Assembly (NCBI GenBank): GCA_018065895.1 | Contig: JAGHSK010000045.1 | Coordinates: 1-64,000, forward strand | Length of the DNA: 64,000 bases | Reading direction: 5' to 3' | From: Candidatus Cacconaster equi | GTDB lineage: Bacteria; Bacteroidota; Bacteroidia; Bacteroidales; UBA932 | In this document: positions 1 to 7,142 of the stretch, one piece after another | Numbering within the stretch: the stretch's first letter is position 1 | Layout of the letters: the number at the start of each line of letters is the position of its first letter | The notes under the pieces: model-generated | What the model was told of the DNA's origin: nothing | The model's input: the letters and a program-made list of their open reading frames with translations, nothing else | The model's database searches: none | Translations under genes and position numbers: made by a program

Positions 1-198
1 GTCAACGGAACGATGGAAATCTCGTTGGACGTACCCACTTTCGCTGATGTTGACAAGGAATTCGGACTTGCCGTCGAAATGGGGGCCAGACCAGTTCTTC
101 ATCCGACAACCGAACCTTGGGGCCAGCGCACCTGCTATATTGCAGACCCGGACGGAAATCTCATTGAGATATCCTCTTTTTCCGAAAACGCTTATTAA
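1..198 (+). CDS. VOC (glyoxalase-fold) family protein, C-terminal part
   Basis: The reading frame is open from base 1 and ends at the TAA at 196-198, so only the last 65 codons are in the window. The visible end has the usual close of a vicinal-oxygen-chelate domain: a CYIADPDGNLIEI strand, in which the final Glu is normally a metal ligand, preceded by an alpha-helical stretch with GARPVLHPTTEPWG. Members act as glyoxalases, dioxygenases or antibiotic-binding proteins, usually as dimers with one divalent metal; the substrate cannot be told from this fragment. The start, the first half of the fold and the upstream context lie outside the window. Confidence 0.8.
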   Translation, partial: VNGTMEISLDVPTFADVDKEFGLAVEMGARPVLHPTTEPWGQRTCYIADPDGNLIEISSFSENAY

Positions 199-592
199 AA
201 ACATTGATGAATATAAGACTTTTTATCATCCGCCAGGTGAATGGACATATCTGTTCAACAACCATTCCAAGAAATGGGCCACAGTCAATGGAGTTGTAGG
301 TTATGTGATAGCCCCGGACGACTTTACCGGAACTTTACAGGAATCATATGCAAATGACGCTGGATTGGCAGACGCCGGCAATCTCGTCTTCCTTCCCGCT
401 ACGGGCTACCGCCATGGTTCCAATGTCTCCTATGTCGGCACCAAAGGCTACTATTGGTCGTCATCTGCTTACGGCGAGTACGGTCCGTACGCCGCGTACA
501 GCGTGGACTTAGATGACTTCAGTGTCCATCCTGACTCCGGAATCGAACGCAAATTCGGCTCCAGTGTCCGCCTCGTGACAGAAGTGAAATAA
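199..592 (+). pseudogene. Remnant of a FISUMP/DUF1566-like surface or lipoprotein gene
   Basis: Right after the VOC stop codon a second frame is open to the TAA at 590-592 and encodes about 130 residues resembling the C-terminal domain of Bacteroidota 'major paralogous domain' proteins: GEWTYLFNN near the start, then LVFLPATGYRHGS, YYWSSSAYGEYGPYA and a final GSSVRLVTEVK. There is no in-frame ATG between the VOC stop and the first conserved residues; the open frame continues upstream only by overlapping the VOC gene, where it encodes nothing family-like. The 5' part with signal peptide is missing. I read it as a gene fragment left by deletion or recombination. The alternative, an unrecognised non-ATG start, seems less likely because the domain itself begins mid-way. 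Confidence 0.6.
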
Positions 593-620
593 TAAGAAAG
601 CGACTTTCCCAAAGCATTTG

Positions 621-645
621 CGCGCTGCCTCATCCGGGCAGCGCG
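621..645. other. Strong GC-rich hairpin downstream of the gene remnant
   Basis: CGCGCTGCC at 621-629 pairs with GGCAGCGCG at 637-645 around a loop of about seven bases. It stands where a terminator for the remnant would be expected but has no T-run on either side, so it is only a terminator candidate; it could also protect a 3' end. Confidence 0.5.
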
Positions 646-690
646 TGTCGTGTCGAAGCCGTTCACAATCTCTTCATACCTGGCGGTTTT

Positions 691-816
691 TGAAAATCAA
701 GGCCCCCTCTCAGAAGCGTCTGTAGGGCGTCCCTTTGATTTTCAAGCCCTTCCAGAAGCCCTTGAAAATCAGCCGCCCCTTCCTGAAGGCCCTCCAGGGC
801 AGGTGGCTGATTTTCA
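691..816. repeat. Four alternating inverted repeats of a TGAAAATCA core
   Basis: Copies lie at 691-700 (TGAAAATCAA), 735-746 (TTGATTTTCAAG), 761-772 (CTTGAAAATCAG) and 805-816 (GGCTGATTTTCA). Orientation alternates forward, reverse, forward, reverse. Neighbouring copies can pair as 1:2, 2:3 or 3:4, and the flanking bases extend the 2:3 pair (CTTGAAAATCA) and the 3:4 pair (GGCTGATTTTCA). The pairings are mutually exclusive, so two states are possible: 1:2 with 3:4, or 2:3 alone. The segment ends about 20 bases before the aldehyde dehydrogenase promoter box. No function is known to me. Confidence 0.7.
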
Positions 817-838
817 TTGATATCTGACAGACTTTCGT

Positions 839-846
839 TACCTTTG
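839..846 (+). promoter_or_regulatory. -7 promoter box for the aldehyde dehydrogenase gene
   Basis: TACCTTTG matches the Bacteroidota -7 consensus TAnnTTTG. The ATG at 853 begins seven bases after the box, so transcription would start at or within a few bases of the start codon. This also argues against the longer in-frame start at 817, which lies upstream of the box. Confidence 0.65.
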
Positions 847-852
847 TACACT

Positions 853-2262
853 ATGTCATATTCAAATCAAGAAATCCAGAAGACGGTTGAGGCCCAGAGG
901 GCATTTTTCCGTACCGGAACAACACTGGACGTCAGTTGGAGGCTGCGCCAGCTGCGGGTACTGCGTGATGCTGTCATTTCCCACGAAAAGGAATTCGAGG
1001 AGGCACTTCAAAAAGATTTGGGACGTAGCAAGGTGGAGGCTTACCTTTGCGACATCGGACCCGTAGTCGTGGAAATCAATGAAATGCTCCACGGGCTCAA
1101 ACGTTGGGCCCGTCCGGAAAGGCATTTCAGCGGGCTTATGTGCTTCCCGAGCCTCGTGACGAAAGTATATAAAATGCCATATGGGGTGACACTGGTGATA
1201 AGCCCATTCAATTTTCCGATTCTTCTGACCCTCGGAGTGGTTGCCGCCAGCATATGTGGCGGAAATACCGTTGTGATCAAGGCAAGCGCCAAATCGTGCC
1301 ACTGCACGGAAGTCATGAAGAAGTTCATTGCCAAAGTTTTCCCACCCGAATTCGTAACATTGATTGATGGAGGGCACGATGTGGCCGATATGTGCTTGGA
1401 GCAGCGCTGGGACAAGATTTTCTATACCGGATCGCCGAAGGTCGGCAAACACGTTCTTGCCAAGGCGGCTGAGAATCTGACCCCGGTAGCGCTGGAACTT
1501 GGTGGAGAAACGGGAAACTGGTGCATTGTCCGCAAAGATGCCGACATTGAGGATGCCGCGCGGAAGATTGTCTTCTTCAAACTGTGCAATGCCGGACAGA
1601 TTTGCATCAACATCAACCAGATTGCCGTTGCCAAGGAGATAGCGGAGCCGTTTATTGAAGCTTTGAAAGCAGCATTCGTCCGTCAGATTGGAGAAGATGC
1701 TCAAGAAAACATGGAATATCCCCGGCTGATAACATCACAGGCGTATGAAAAATGCGCTGCTATGGCCGAAGGGCACCGCAACAGAATTGTTTTCGGCGGC
1801 AAGGGAAATCCGGATTCACTCCGCTTTGCGCCAACCCTCATATACCCGGTCAATATCGATGAAGAAATAGTCCGGAAGGAGCTGTTCTGTCCATTGCTCC
1901 CGATTGTGCCTTTCAAGGACGATGACATCAATGATGTTCTTGAAGTCATCGAGAGCCGCGAACACCCTTTGGCAATGTACCTGTTTACCAAGGACATCAA
2001 ATGGGCGGAGAGGGTTATGAGCACTCACCAGTACGGCGGAGGGTGCATCAACGAGGTCTGTGTGCATATGATGGTGAAGGGTGTTCCGTTCGGAGGTGTA
2101 GGGCATTCCGGGATGGGGGCCTATCACGGTGAATGGGGATTCAGGGAATTCACCCATCCTTCCACTGTGCTGAAAGGTAGTACACATTTTAATCTTTCTC
2201 TCAGAGAACATCCGTACCGCGAAAGCCGGATCCTTCCGCTGTTGCGTCTTCTTGAACGATAA
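853..2262 (+). CDS. Aldehyde dehydrogenase family protein (ALDH3-like)
   Basis: A 469-residue NAD(P)-dependent aldehyde dehydrogenase that would oxidise aldehydes to acids in the cytoplasm. The Rossmann segment shows SPFNFP (about 117-122), a GNTVVIK strand (138-144) and GSPKVG (about 193-198). The catalytic base Glu is in ELGGE (215-219) and the nucleophile Cys251 sits in NAGQIC. Length and the compact N-terminus fit the ALDH3 / coniferyl-aldehyde dehydrogenase branch. Two conserved signatures are altered: the usual ELGGK is ELGGE, and the usual KPSE is KASA. The start at 853 is chosen because the promoter box ends at 846. The stop overlaps the region before the next gene, and the two are probably co-transcribed. 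The substrate is unknown. Confidence 0.88.
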   Translation: MSYSNQEIQKTVEAQRAFFRTGTTLDVSWRLRQLRVLRDAVISHEKEFEEALQKDLGRSKVEAYLCDIGPVVVEINEMLHGLKRWARPERHFSGLMCFPSLVTKVYKMPYGVTLVISPFNFPILLTLGVVAASICGGNTVVIKASAKSCHCTEVMKKFIAKVFPPEFVTLIDGGHDVADMCLEQRWDKIFYTGSPKVGKHVLAKAAENLTPVALELGGETGNWCIVRKDADIEDAARKIVFFKLCNAGQICININQIAVAKEIAEPFIEALKAAFVRQIGEDAQENMEYPRLITSQAYEKCAAMAEGHRNRIVFGGKGNPDSLRFAPTLIYPVNIDEEIVRKELFCPLLPIVPFKDDDINDVLEVIESREHPLAMYLFTKDIKWAERVMSTHQYGGGCINEVCVHMMVKGVPFGGVGHSGMGAYHGEWGFREFTHPSTVLKGSTHFNLSLREHPYRESRILPLLRLLER

Positions 2263-2284
2263 GAACATCATCTGTCACTTGAAA

Positions 2285-3028
2285 ATGAACCTGCTTCTAT
2301 CAGAAATGCTTGCTTGCAGCGACCCGTCTCAGGTCGCCTCCCTTTCCCGTTTCTTCAAGACGGGTCCGGGCCAGTATGGCGAGGGTGACCGCTTCCTTGG
2401 AATCAAAGTCCCCGTAACGAGATCCATAGTAAAAAACGTCTGGAGAGAGACTGATTTCAACGAACTTGAAGAATGCATCAGAAGCGAATACCATGAAGTG
2501 AGGCTGGCATCGTTGTTATCGCTGGTTCAGATATTCTCTCACGCAAGGAAGGATGAATCCCTGCAGAAGCGCTGCGTGGATTTTTACATCTGTCATACAG
2601 AATACATCAACAATTGGGATCTGGTGGACCTCAGCTGCCATGAAATCCTCGGCAGATGGCTGCTTGACAAGGACAGAGGTTTGCTTTATGACTTCGCCGA
2701 GAAAGGGAAAACCATTTGGGAACAACGCATAGGCATAGTTTCCACAATGCAGTTTCTGCGCAATGGCGAGACTGACGACACCTATGCTATCGCTGAAATT
2801 TTTCTTGAAAAGCCACAACCCCTGCACGACCTCCTTCAGAAAGCAGTCGGATGGCTGCTCAGGGAGGCCGGAAAAAGGGATGAGTTCAAACTGCGCGGCT
2901 GGGTGGAGTCCAACATTCAGAAGATGCCACGGACTATGCTCAGATACGCCATCGAGAAGTTTCCTGAAGAGGAGCGTAAAACGATCCTTTCAATCAGATG
3001 CCCATCAGCTCTTCCACAACAGGCTTGA
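2285..3028 (+). CDS. DNA alkylation repair protein (AlkD-like)
   Basis: A 247-residue alpha-helical HEAT-like repeat protein of the AlkC/AlkD glycosylase family, which removes alkylated bases such as 3-methyladenine and 7-methylguanine from DNA. The signature RFFKTGPGQYGEGDRFLGIKVP opens the domain (about 22-43), and the active-site segment NNWDLVDLS carries the Trp and Asp expected in AlkD; WEQR supplies the conserved Arg. ATG 2285 is preferred to a TTG at 2252 that would overlap the previous gene. The gene follows the aldehyde dehydrogenase by 22 bases and its end overlaps the opposing serine hydrolase gene by 35 bases. Confidence 0.85.
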   Translation: MNLLLSEMLACSDPSQVASLSRFFKTGPGQYGEGDRFLGIKVPVTRSIVKNVWRETDFNELEECIRSEYHEVRLASLLSLVQIFSHARKDESLQKRCVDFYICHTEYINNWDLVDLSCHEILGRWLLDKDRGLLYDFAEKGKTIWEQRIGIVSTMQFLRNGETDDTYAIAEIFLEKPQPLHDLLQKAVGWLLREAGKRDEFKLRGWVESNIQKMPRTMLRYAIEKFPEEERKTILSIRCPSALPQQA

Positions 3029-4100
3029 AGACGGCCCAGTTGAAGTCGACGCGATTTGAGAAGATTATGACTTCCACGTCAGAAGCCGGATAATAGGCGC
3101 CCAGTGTCCTGAATCCACCGTTGGCACCGGTATGATAGACATTGACCGGAGCGTTGTCGCGGTGTTCCACGATCCATCCGTAGCCATACTGACGTACCGG
3201 GTTTTCAGAAACAAGTATCTTCGGGGTTTGAGCCAGTTCAAGATATTCCTTGTCCAGAACCGTTCCATTGTGCAGAGCCTTCTCCCAAGAGAGGAATTCG
3301 TGTGTTGAAGTGTAGATGCCTCCGTCAGGACGGGTGGCGAAGAAAGTCTCCTCGCCATAATCACATTCGTGCCACAGGCTGTCCTGATCACCAAGTTCAT
3401 ATCCATGCGACATGTTGGGAATACGCGCGTCGAGGCCCGGCACATAATAAACCGTACTCTTCATTTGAGCAGGATCGAAGATGTGACTGCGCATATATGC
3501 TTCGAACTCCTCACCGCTGACTCTCTCCACGATTTTGCCGAGAACCACATAGGTAGGATTGATATATTCGTATTGCTCTCCCGGCTGAAAATTGAGAGTA
3601 TCCAGATTGTACAGATATGCCATCGAAAGGGAATCGGTGGCAAGGATCTTCTCTTCATAAGGGATGTAGCCTCTGGCATCCGGTACACCGGAAGTGTGGC
3701 TCATCAGATTGGCTATGGTGATTCTGTCCCAGAAATCAGCCTTGAACTCCGGAAAATATTTGTGTATACAGTCATCGACGGAAAGTTTCCCCTCCTGGGC
3801 GAGTTGGAGAATTGCAACGGCAGTGAATTGTTTGGACATTGAAGCAATGTTGAAGAAGGTATCACCGTCAATTTTTGCCTTGGTATCCATATCGGCAAGG
3901 CCGTAGCCCTTGTCAAGAAGGACTTTGCCGCCACGGGTGATGAGTACAGCCGCTCCAGGCCCGTCTTGAGGAAAGGCCGAAGAGAAAGTCTGATCGAGTG
4001 CATCGATCAAAGGCTGTTCCGGGTTCTTTTTGCAGGAAATGAGAGAAAGTGCCACCAGCATCAGTGCGAAACCGGCCGCCAGAATGTTCCGTTGTTTCAT
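2994..4100 (-). CDS. Exported serine hydrolase, beta-lactamase/DD-peptidase fold, predicted lipoprotein
   Basis: 368 residues with an N-terminal hydrophobic segment ending in a lipobox-like LISC (Cys23), so it is probably a membrane-anchored lipoprotein. The class-C beta-lactamase/esterase fold shows SMSK (Ser87 nucleophile, Lys90), a YINP motif for the YxN element, and HTGANGG near the C-terminus in place of KTG. Members cleave peptides, esters or beta-lactams; the substrate is not evident. The start at 4100 is the Met that begins the signal peptide; a longer frame to 4184 runs through the promoter boxes and into the opposing gene. A second, non-lipoprotein member of the family lies at 32854. 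Confidence 0.85.
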   Translation of the reverse strand: MKQRNILAAGFALMLVALSLISCKKNPEQPLIDALDQTFSSAFPQDGPGAAVLITRGGKVLLDKGYGLADMDTKAKIDGDTFFNIASMSKQFTAVAILQLAQEGKLSVDDCIHKYFPEFKADFWDRITIANLMSHTSGVPDARGYIPYEEKILATDSLSMAYLYNLDTLNFQPGEQYEYINPTYVVLGKIVERVSGEEFEAYMRSHIFDPAQMKSTVYYVPGLDARIPNMSHGYELGDQDSLWHECDYGEETFFATRPDGGIYTSTHEFLSWEKALHNGTVLDKEYLELAQTPKILVSENPVRQYGYGWIVEHRDNAPVNVYHTGANGGFRTLGAYYPASDVEVIIFSNRVDFNWAVFKPVVEELMGI

Positions 4101-4120
4101 ATCATCAGTATTATTCTTCC

Positions 4121-4158
4121 CAAAATTAAGAAAAAGTGACCGATTATTTCTAATTTTG
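4121..4158. promoter_or_regulatory. Divergent -7 boxes between the serine hydrolase and desulfidase genes
   Basis: Minus-strand TAATTTTG at 4121-4128 drives the serine hydrolase; plus-strand TAATTTTG at 4151-4158 drives the desulfidase gene. Both match TAnnTTTG, with 22 bp between them. The plus gene's ATG (4163) starts five bases after its box, so its mRNA is probably leaderless. Confidence 0.65.
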
Positions 4159-4162
4159 TGAT

Positions 4163-5461
4163 ATGTACAGTCAAATAATCTCACTTATTCGTCAGGAAGT
4201 GAAGCCGGCACTCGGCTGCACGGAGCCTGTAGCCGTGGCGTTGGCAGCGGCAAAAAGCTGCGAAATACTCTCCTCAACCGGAGAAAAGCCCGAAAAAATA
4301 GAAGCTGCGGTAAGCGCCAACATCTTAAAAAACGGGATGGGTGTGGGAATCCCAGGCACAGGTATGACCGGGCTGAATATAGCAGTAGCACTCGCTGCAG
4401 TATGCGGCAAATCAAAATACGGGCTGGAGGTTCTCAAGGAGTTGAACGATACTGCCGTTGCCAATGCGAAAAGAATGGTTGAGGAAGGAAAGGTCAAAAT
4501 CACATTGGCCGATACGGCGGAGACTCTCTTTGTAAGAGCCAGTGCATATTCTGCAAACCATATTGCCGAAGCGGTTGTAAGTGGCAGCCACGACACCGTG
4601 ACCGGAGCGTTTCTTGACGGAAATGCAATTTGCAGCGGTATTTCATCAAACCAGACAGGCGGAGAGGCCGATTCTTCAGTCGTACCGGAGAGTGCCGCCC
4701 GCGACTTGACCGTTTCCCAAATATGGGAGTTCGCCAACAACGTTCCTCTGGATGAGATCGAATTTATGATGGACTCCGTGAAGATGAATGAAGCACTTGT
4801 AAAAGAGGGGCTTGAGGGGGATTACGGGCTGAAAGTCGGGAAAACCATAGCACACGGCAGCAACAGTGAATTTTACGGAGATTCTCTGCTGATATATGCC
4901 ATGTCCTGCACAGCTGCGGCATCAGACGCAAGAATGGCCGGCAGCACACTGCCGGCAATGAGCAACTCGGGCAGCGGTAACCAGGGCATCACCGTCACCG
5001 TACCGGTGATAGCTGTTGCCGAAAAGATAAACGCTTCGCACGAACAGCTCGTAAGGGCTCTCGCACTCGCACACACCGTAGCCATTCATATCAAGGGACA
5101 CCTCGGTAAACTTTCAGCGCTCTGCGGATGCGTGATTGCTTCCACCGGAGCAGCATGCGGCATTGTTTACCTGAAGGGAGGTGGATACGAGGAAATCTGC
5201 GCCGCAATAAAGAACATGATAGGCAACATCACCGGAATGGTTTGCGACGGAGCGAAGGTTGGCTGTGCTATGAAAGTTGCATCCGGAGTCGCCTGCGCCA
5301 TGCAATCGGCAGTTCTGGCCCTTGAAGGGACCTGCATATCGCCGAACGACGGAATCATTGAGGAAGACATCGAAAAGACAATCTCAAACCTCGGCCGTAT
5401 TGGTTCAAAAGGAATGCAGACCACTGACAAGATGATTCTTGACATAATGGTCTGCAAATAA
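4163..5461 (+). CDS. cyuA: L-cysteine desulfidase / UPF0597 family protein (CyuA/YhaM-like)
   Basis: 432 residues matching the UPF0597 family related to the serine dehydratase alpha chain. The family breaks L-cysteine into sulfide, ammonia and pyruvate using an iron-sulfur cluster. The N-terminal LGCTEPVAVALAAA (from about residue 16) carries the first expected cluster cysteine, and further cysteines lie in SCTAAASDARMAGS, CGCVIASTGAACG and CDGAKVGCAMKV toward the C-terminus, a usual arrangement. Glycine-rich GNQGITVTVPV is another family signature. Length is as expected. It converges on prsW with four bases between stop codons. Whether cysteine is the real substrate here is inferred from the family. 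Confidence 0.85.
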   Translation: MYSQIISLIRQEVKPALGCTEPVAVALAAAKSCEILSSTGEKPEKIEAAVSANILKNGMGVGIPGTGMTGLNIAVALAAVCGKSKYGLEVLKELNDTAVANAKRMVEEGKVKITLADTAETLFVRASAYSANHIAEAVVSGSHDTVTGAFLDGNAICSGISSNQTGGEADSSVVPESAARDLTVSQIWEFANNVPLDEIEFMMDSVKMNEALVKEGLEGDYGLKVGKTIAHGSNSEFYGDSLLIYAMSCTAAASDARMAGSTLPAMSNSGSGNQGITVTVPVIAVAEKINASHEQLVRALALAHTVAIHIKGHLGKLSALCGCVIASTGAACGIVYLKGGGYEEICAAIKNMIGNITGMVCDGAKVGCAMKVASGVACAMQSAVLALEGTCISPNDGIIEEDIEKTISNLGRIGSKGMQTTDKMILDIMVCK

Positions 5462-5465
5462 AAGT

Positions 5466-6200
5466 CTATGCCATCAGCTCCGAAGCGGTTTTCATTCTGG
5501 CTATCTTTTTTCTTCCTGCCTTGAAGGTCATATGGCAGAAGAAAACGAACAGAATCACGAGAATTCCGGAAATTGCCGGGATCGTGTCTGAAATCATCAA
5601 TGTACCATCGAAGATGCCATGCAGCAGTATCGGAACCAGTATGGCGAGAAGCATATATTTGGCTTTCTGCTTTTTAGTGGTACTGCAGAAATGGGCCAGG
5701 GAATAATAGTATCCCATAGTTACAGCAAAGAAGAAATGCCCCGGGACTGAGAACAGCCCGCGCATCAGAGCCACACTTGCAAGGTTGTTGATATTCTCGA
5801 AGAGGTACAGGATATTTTCGAATCCGGCGAAGCCGAGCCCGATGCATGCCGCGTATACTATTCCATCAAAATATTCGTCGAAATACGGGTTCTTCCTGAG
5901 CAGTAGCCAGAGCATCAGCAGCTTGGCAGACTCCTCCGGAATTGCCGCAGAAAGGAACGCATCACTGACCGCCTTGGCAACTGTCCCTTCGGGAAGATGG
6001 GCAAGGGGGCTTACGTCATAGAAAATGCGGTCGAAGCACAAAGCCACGAATGCAGAGCATACGCCGAACAGTCCACCCAGCCAGAGCCACTTCGGAGGTT
6101 CCGGGTGCAGGCTGTCTTTTCTGAGAATGTAGAACATCAGCAATCCGACCGGAAGCAGCGCTGCTGCAAACGCCAATACAGGTAGCAGATTTATCACCAT
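5466..6200 (-). CDS. PrsW-like intramembrane metalloprotease
   Basis: 244 residues with about eight hydrophobic segments. The family motifs are present: EESAK (the EExxK metalloprotease motif), FAGFEN with the conserved Glu-Asn, PGHFFFAV, and HGIFDGT near the C-terminus. PrsW in Bacillus starts degradation of the anti-sigma factor RsiW; other family members have no known target, and no sigma/anti-sigma pair is visible nearby. The ATG at 6200 begins directly before the first transmembrane helix (VINLLPVLAFAAALLPVG); the frame is open to 6326 but that extension would overlap the tRNA. It probably lies downstream of the tRNA promoter, behind the tRNA terminator. Confidence 0.82.
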   Translation of the reverse strand: MVINLLPVLAFAAALLPVGLLMFYILRKDSLHPEPPKWLWLGGLFGVCSAFVALCFDRIFYDVSPLAHLPEGTVAKAVSDAFLSAAIPEESAKLLMLWLLLRKNPYFDEYFDGIVYAACIGLGFAGFENILYLFENINNLASVALMRGLFSVPGHFFFAVTMGYYYSLAHFCSTTKKQKAKYMLLAILVPILLHGIFDGTLMISDTIPAISGILVILFVFFCHMTFKAGRKKIARMKTASELMA

Positions 6201-6254
6201 AAGTCTTTCTATATTTCTTTTGTTAGAGAATGCAAATTTACACAAGAATATCTT

Positions 6255-6284
6255 AAAAAAGGCACCTGCTTTTGCAAGTGCCTC
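6255..6284 (-). terminator. Intrinsic terminator after the tRNA pair
   Basis: Read on the minus strand, GAGGCACTTGC, a short A-rich loop and GCAGGTGCC form a stem, followed by six T. It sits ten bases past the 3' end of tRNA-Met. One of only two clear intrinsic terminators in the window. Confidence 0.75.
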
Positions 6285-6293
6285 GTTTTCGAG

Positions 6294-6367
6294 TAGCGGG
6301 ATCCAGGATTGAACTGGAGACCTCATGATTATGAATCATGCGCTCTAACCAACTGAGCTACCCCGCC
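6294..6367 (-). tRNA. tRNA-Met (CAT), elongator type
   Basis: A 74-base cloverleaf: acceptor GGCGGGG pairing with TCCCGCT through two G-U pairs, D-arm GCTC/GAGC, anticodon stem CATGA/TCATG, loop TTCATAA and T-arm TCCAG-TTCAATC-CTGGA. The loop matches bacterial elongator Met; Ile2 (CAT read after TilS modification) usually has a C at the first loop position. The first acceptor pair is not the C-A mismatch typical of initiator tRNA. CCA is not encoded. Confidence 0.9.
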
Positions 6368-6384
6368 GGAATATTGAAAGGAAG

Positions 6385-6455
6385 TTGAGGTAGACGGATT
6401 CGAACCGCCACTAAGAGGACCAGAATCTCTTGTGCTGCCATTACACCATACCTCA
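6385..6455 (-). tRNA. tRNA-Gln (CTG)
   Basis: A 71-base cloverleaf starting TGAGGTA and ending TACCTCA plus A, with T-arm GGCGG-TTCGAAT-CCGTC (one G-T pair) and anticodon loop TTCTGGT. The overall sequence resembles Bacteroidota tRNA-Gln, but the anticodon is CTG rather than TTG. The base pair closing the anticodon loop is an A-C mismatch, while base 26 can pair with base 44. It lies 17 bases upstream of tRNA-Met in the same transcript. CCA is not encoded. Confidence 0.88.
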
Positions 6456-6469
6456 GTGTTTTGGGACTG

Positions 6470-6477
6470 CAAAGGTA
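6470..6477 (-). promoter_or_regulatory. -7 box of the tRNA operon
   Basis: On the minus strand TACCTTTG, matching TAnnTTTG, lies 14 bases before the 5' end of mature tRNA-Gln, leaving a short leader for RNase P to remove. Confidence 0.65.
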
Positions 6478-6541
6478 TGAATTATTTTTTCTTTTACAAC
6501 AAATTTTTGCTTTTCTGAAAAAAAATCACCGCCACGAAATC

Positions 6542-7021
6542 TCAAAGACTCCGGACCATAGCAGTCGCATAAACCGCTATGCCTTCACAACGTCCGACGA
6601 ATCCGAGTTTCTCCGTGGTTGTAGCCTTCACGGAAACACAGTCAACTCCTATGTCCATAGTACGTGAAAGCTCCTCCCGCATACTGTCGATATAGGGTGC
6701 GAGTTTAGGCTTTTGAGCCAGCACCGTGCAATCCACGTTGACTATGCCGTATCCCCTTTCAGCTATCATCCCGCACACTTTCCTGAGCAGGATTCTGCTG
6801 TCTATCCCGGCATACTCCTCAGAGGTGTCCGGAAAGTGCCTGCCTATGTCCCCCAACGCCAGAGAGCCTAACAGGGCATCGCACAAAGCGTGGATCAGCA
6901 CATCTCCGTCAGAATGAGCCACGCACCCCTGTGAATAAGGGATTCTGACGCCTCCCAGGACAAGTGGAAGCCCGTCGGAGAGCTGATGGACGTCGTATCC
7001 GTTTCCTATCTTGAAATCCAT
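6542..7021 (-). CDS. ispF: 2-C-methyl-D-erythritol 2,4-cyclodiphosphate synthase
   Basis: A 159-residue enzyme of the MEP isoprenoid pathway that turns 4-diphosphocytidyl-methylerythritol 2-phosphate into the cyclic diphosphate and releases CMP; it works as a zinc-dependent trimer. The N-terminal GYDVH supplies the Asp and His ligands, followed by GGVRIPYSQGCVAHSDGDV and the LGDIGRHFPDT motif; KATTTEKLGFVGR closes the active site. ATG 7021 places the family's conserved KIGNGYDVH directly after the start; an ATG two codons upstream (7027) is equally possible. It is a stand-alone gene; ispD of the same pathway lies 44 kb away. Confidence 0.95.
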   Translation of the reverse strand: MDFKIGNGYDVHQLSDGLPLVLGGVRIPYSQGCVAHSDGDVLIHALCDALLGSLALGDIGRHFPDTSEEYAGIDSRILLRKVCGMIAERGYGIVNVDCTVLAQKPKLAPYIDSMREELSRTMDIGVDCVSVKATTTEKLGFVGRCEGIAVYATAMVRSL

Positions 7022-7046
7022 ACACATTGATTTTTTTCGGTTTTCA

Positions 7047-7054
7047 CAAAAATA
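7047..7054 (-). promoter_or_regulatory. -7 box for ispF
   Basis: Minus-strand TATTTTTG, matching TAnnTTTG, about 20 bases before the ispF start. For the divergent transporter gene the best plus-strand candidate is TATATTTA at 7107-7114, which misses the final G. Confidence 0.55.
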
Positions 7055-7142
7055 ATCCTTCTTCGAATGATTGGCAAATGTTACTGGAAAATTGCGTAAA
7101 AAACACTATATTTAGGTCTCGAAAATAAACGGATAAAAACAG

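Noticed and set aside
691-816. CRISPR-like array from regularly repeated TGAAAATCA units
   Set aside because: Repeats are only about 9-12 bases, alternate in direction and have spacers of differing length; no cas gene is present.
663-851. Minus-strand open frame of 62 codons across the inverted repeats, with a repetitive Glu/Leu/Gly-rich product
   Set aside because: It needs a GTG start overlapping the aldehyde dehydrogenase promoter, and its repetitive product follows from the inverted repeats and GC-rich spacers. No family resemblance.
862-1704. Long minus-strand frame of 280 codons inside the aldehyde dehydrogenase gene
   Set aside because: It lies opposite a well-conserved gene, and its product has no recognisable domain; shadow coding.
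6201-6326. Extended start for the PrsW-like gene at 6326
   Set aside because: The extension would run through the tRNA terminator and part of tRNA-Met; ATG 6200 directly precedes the first membrane helix.
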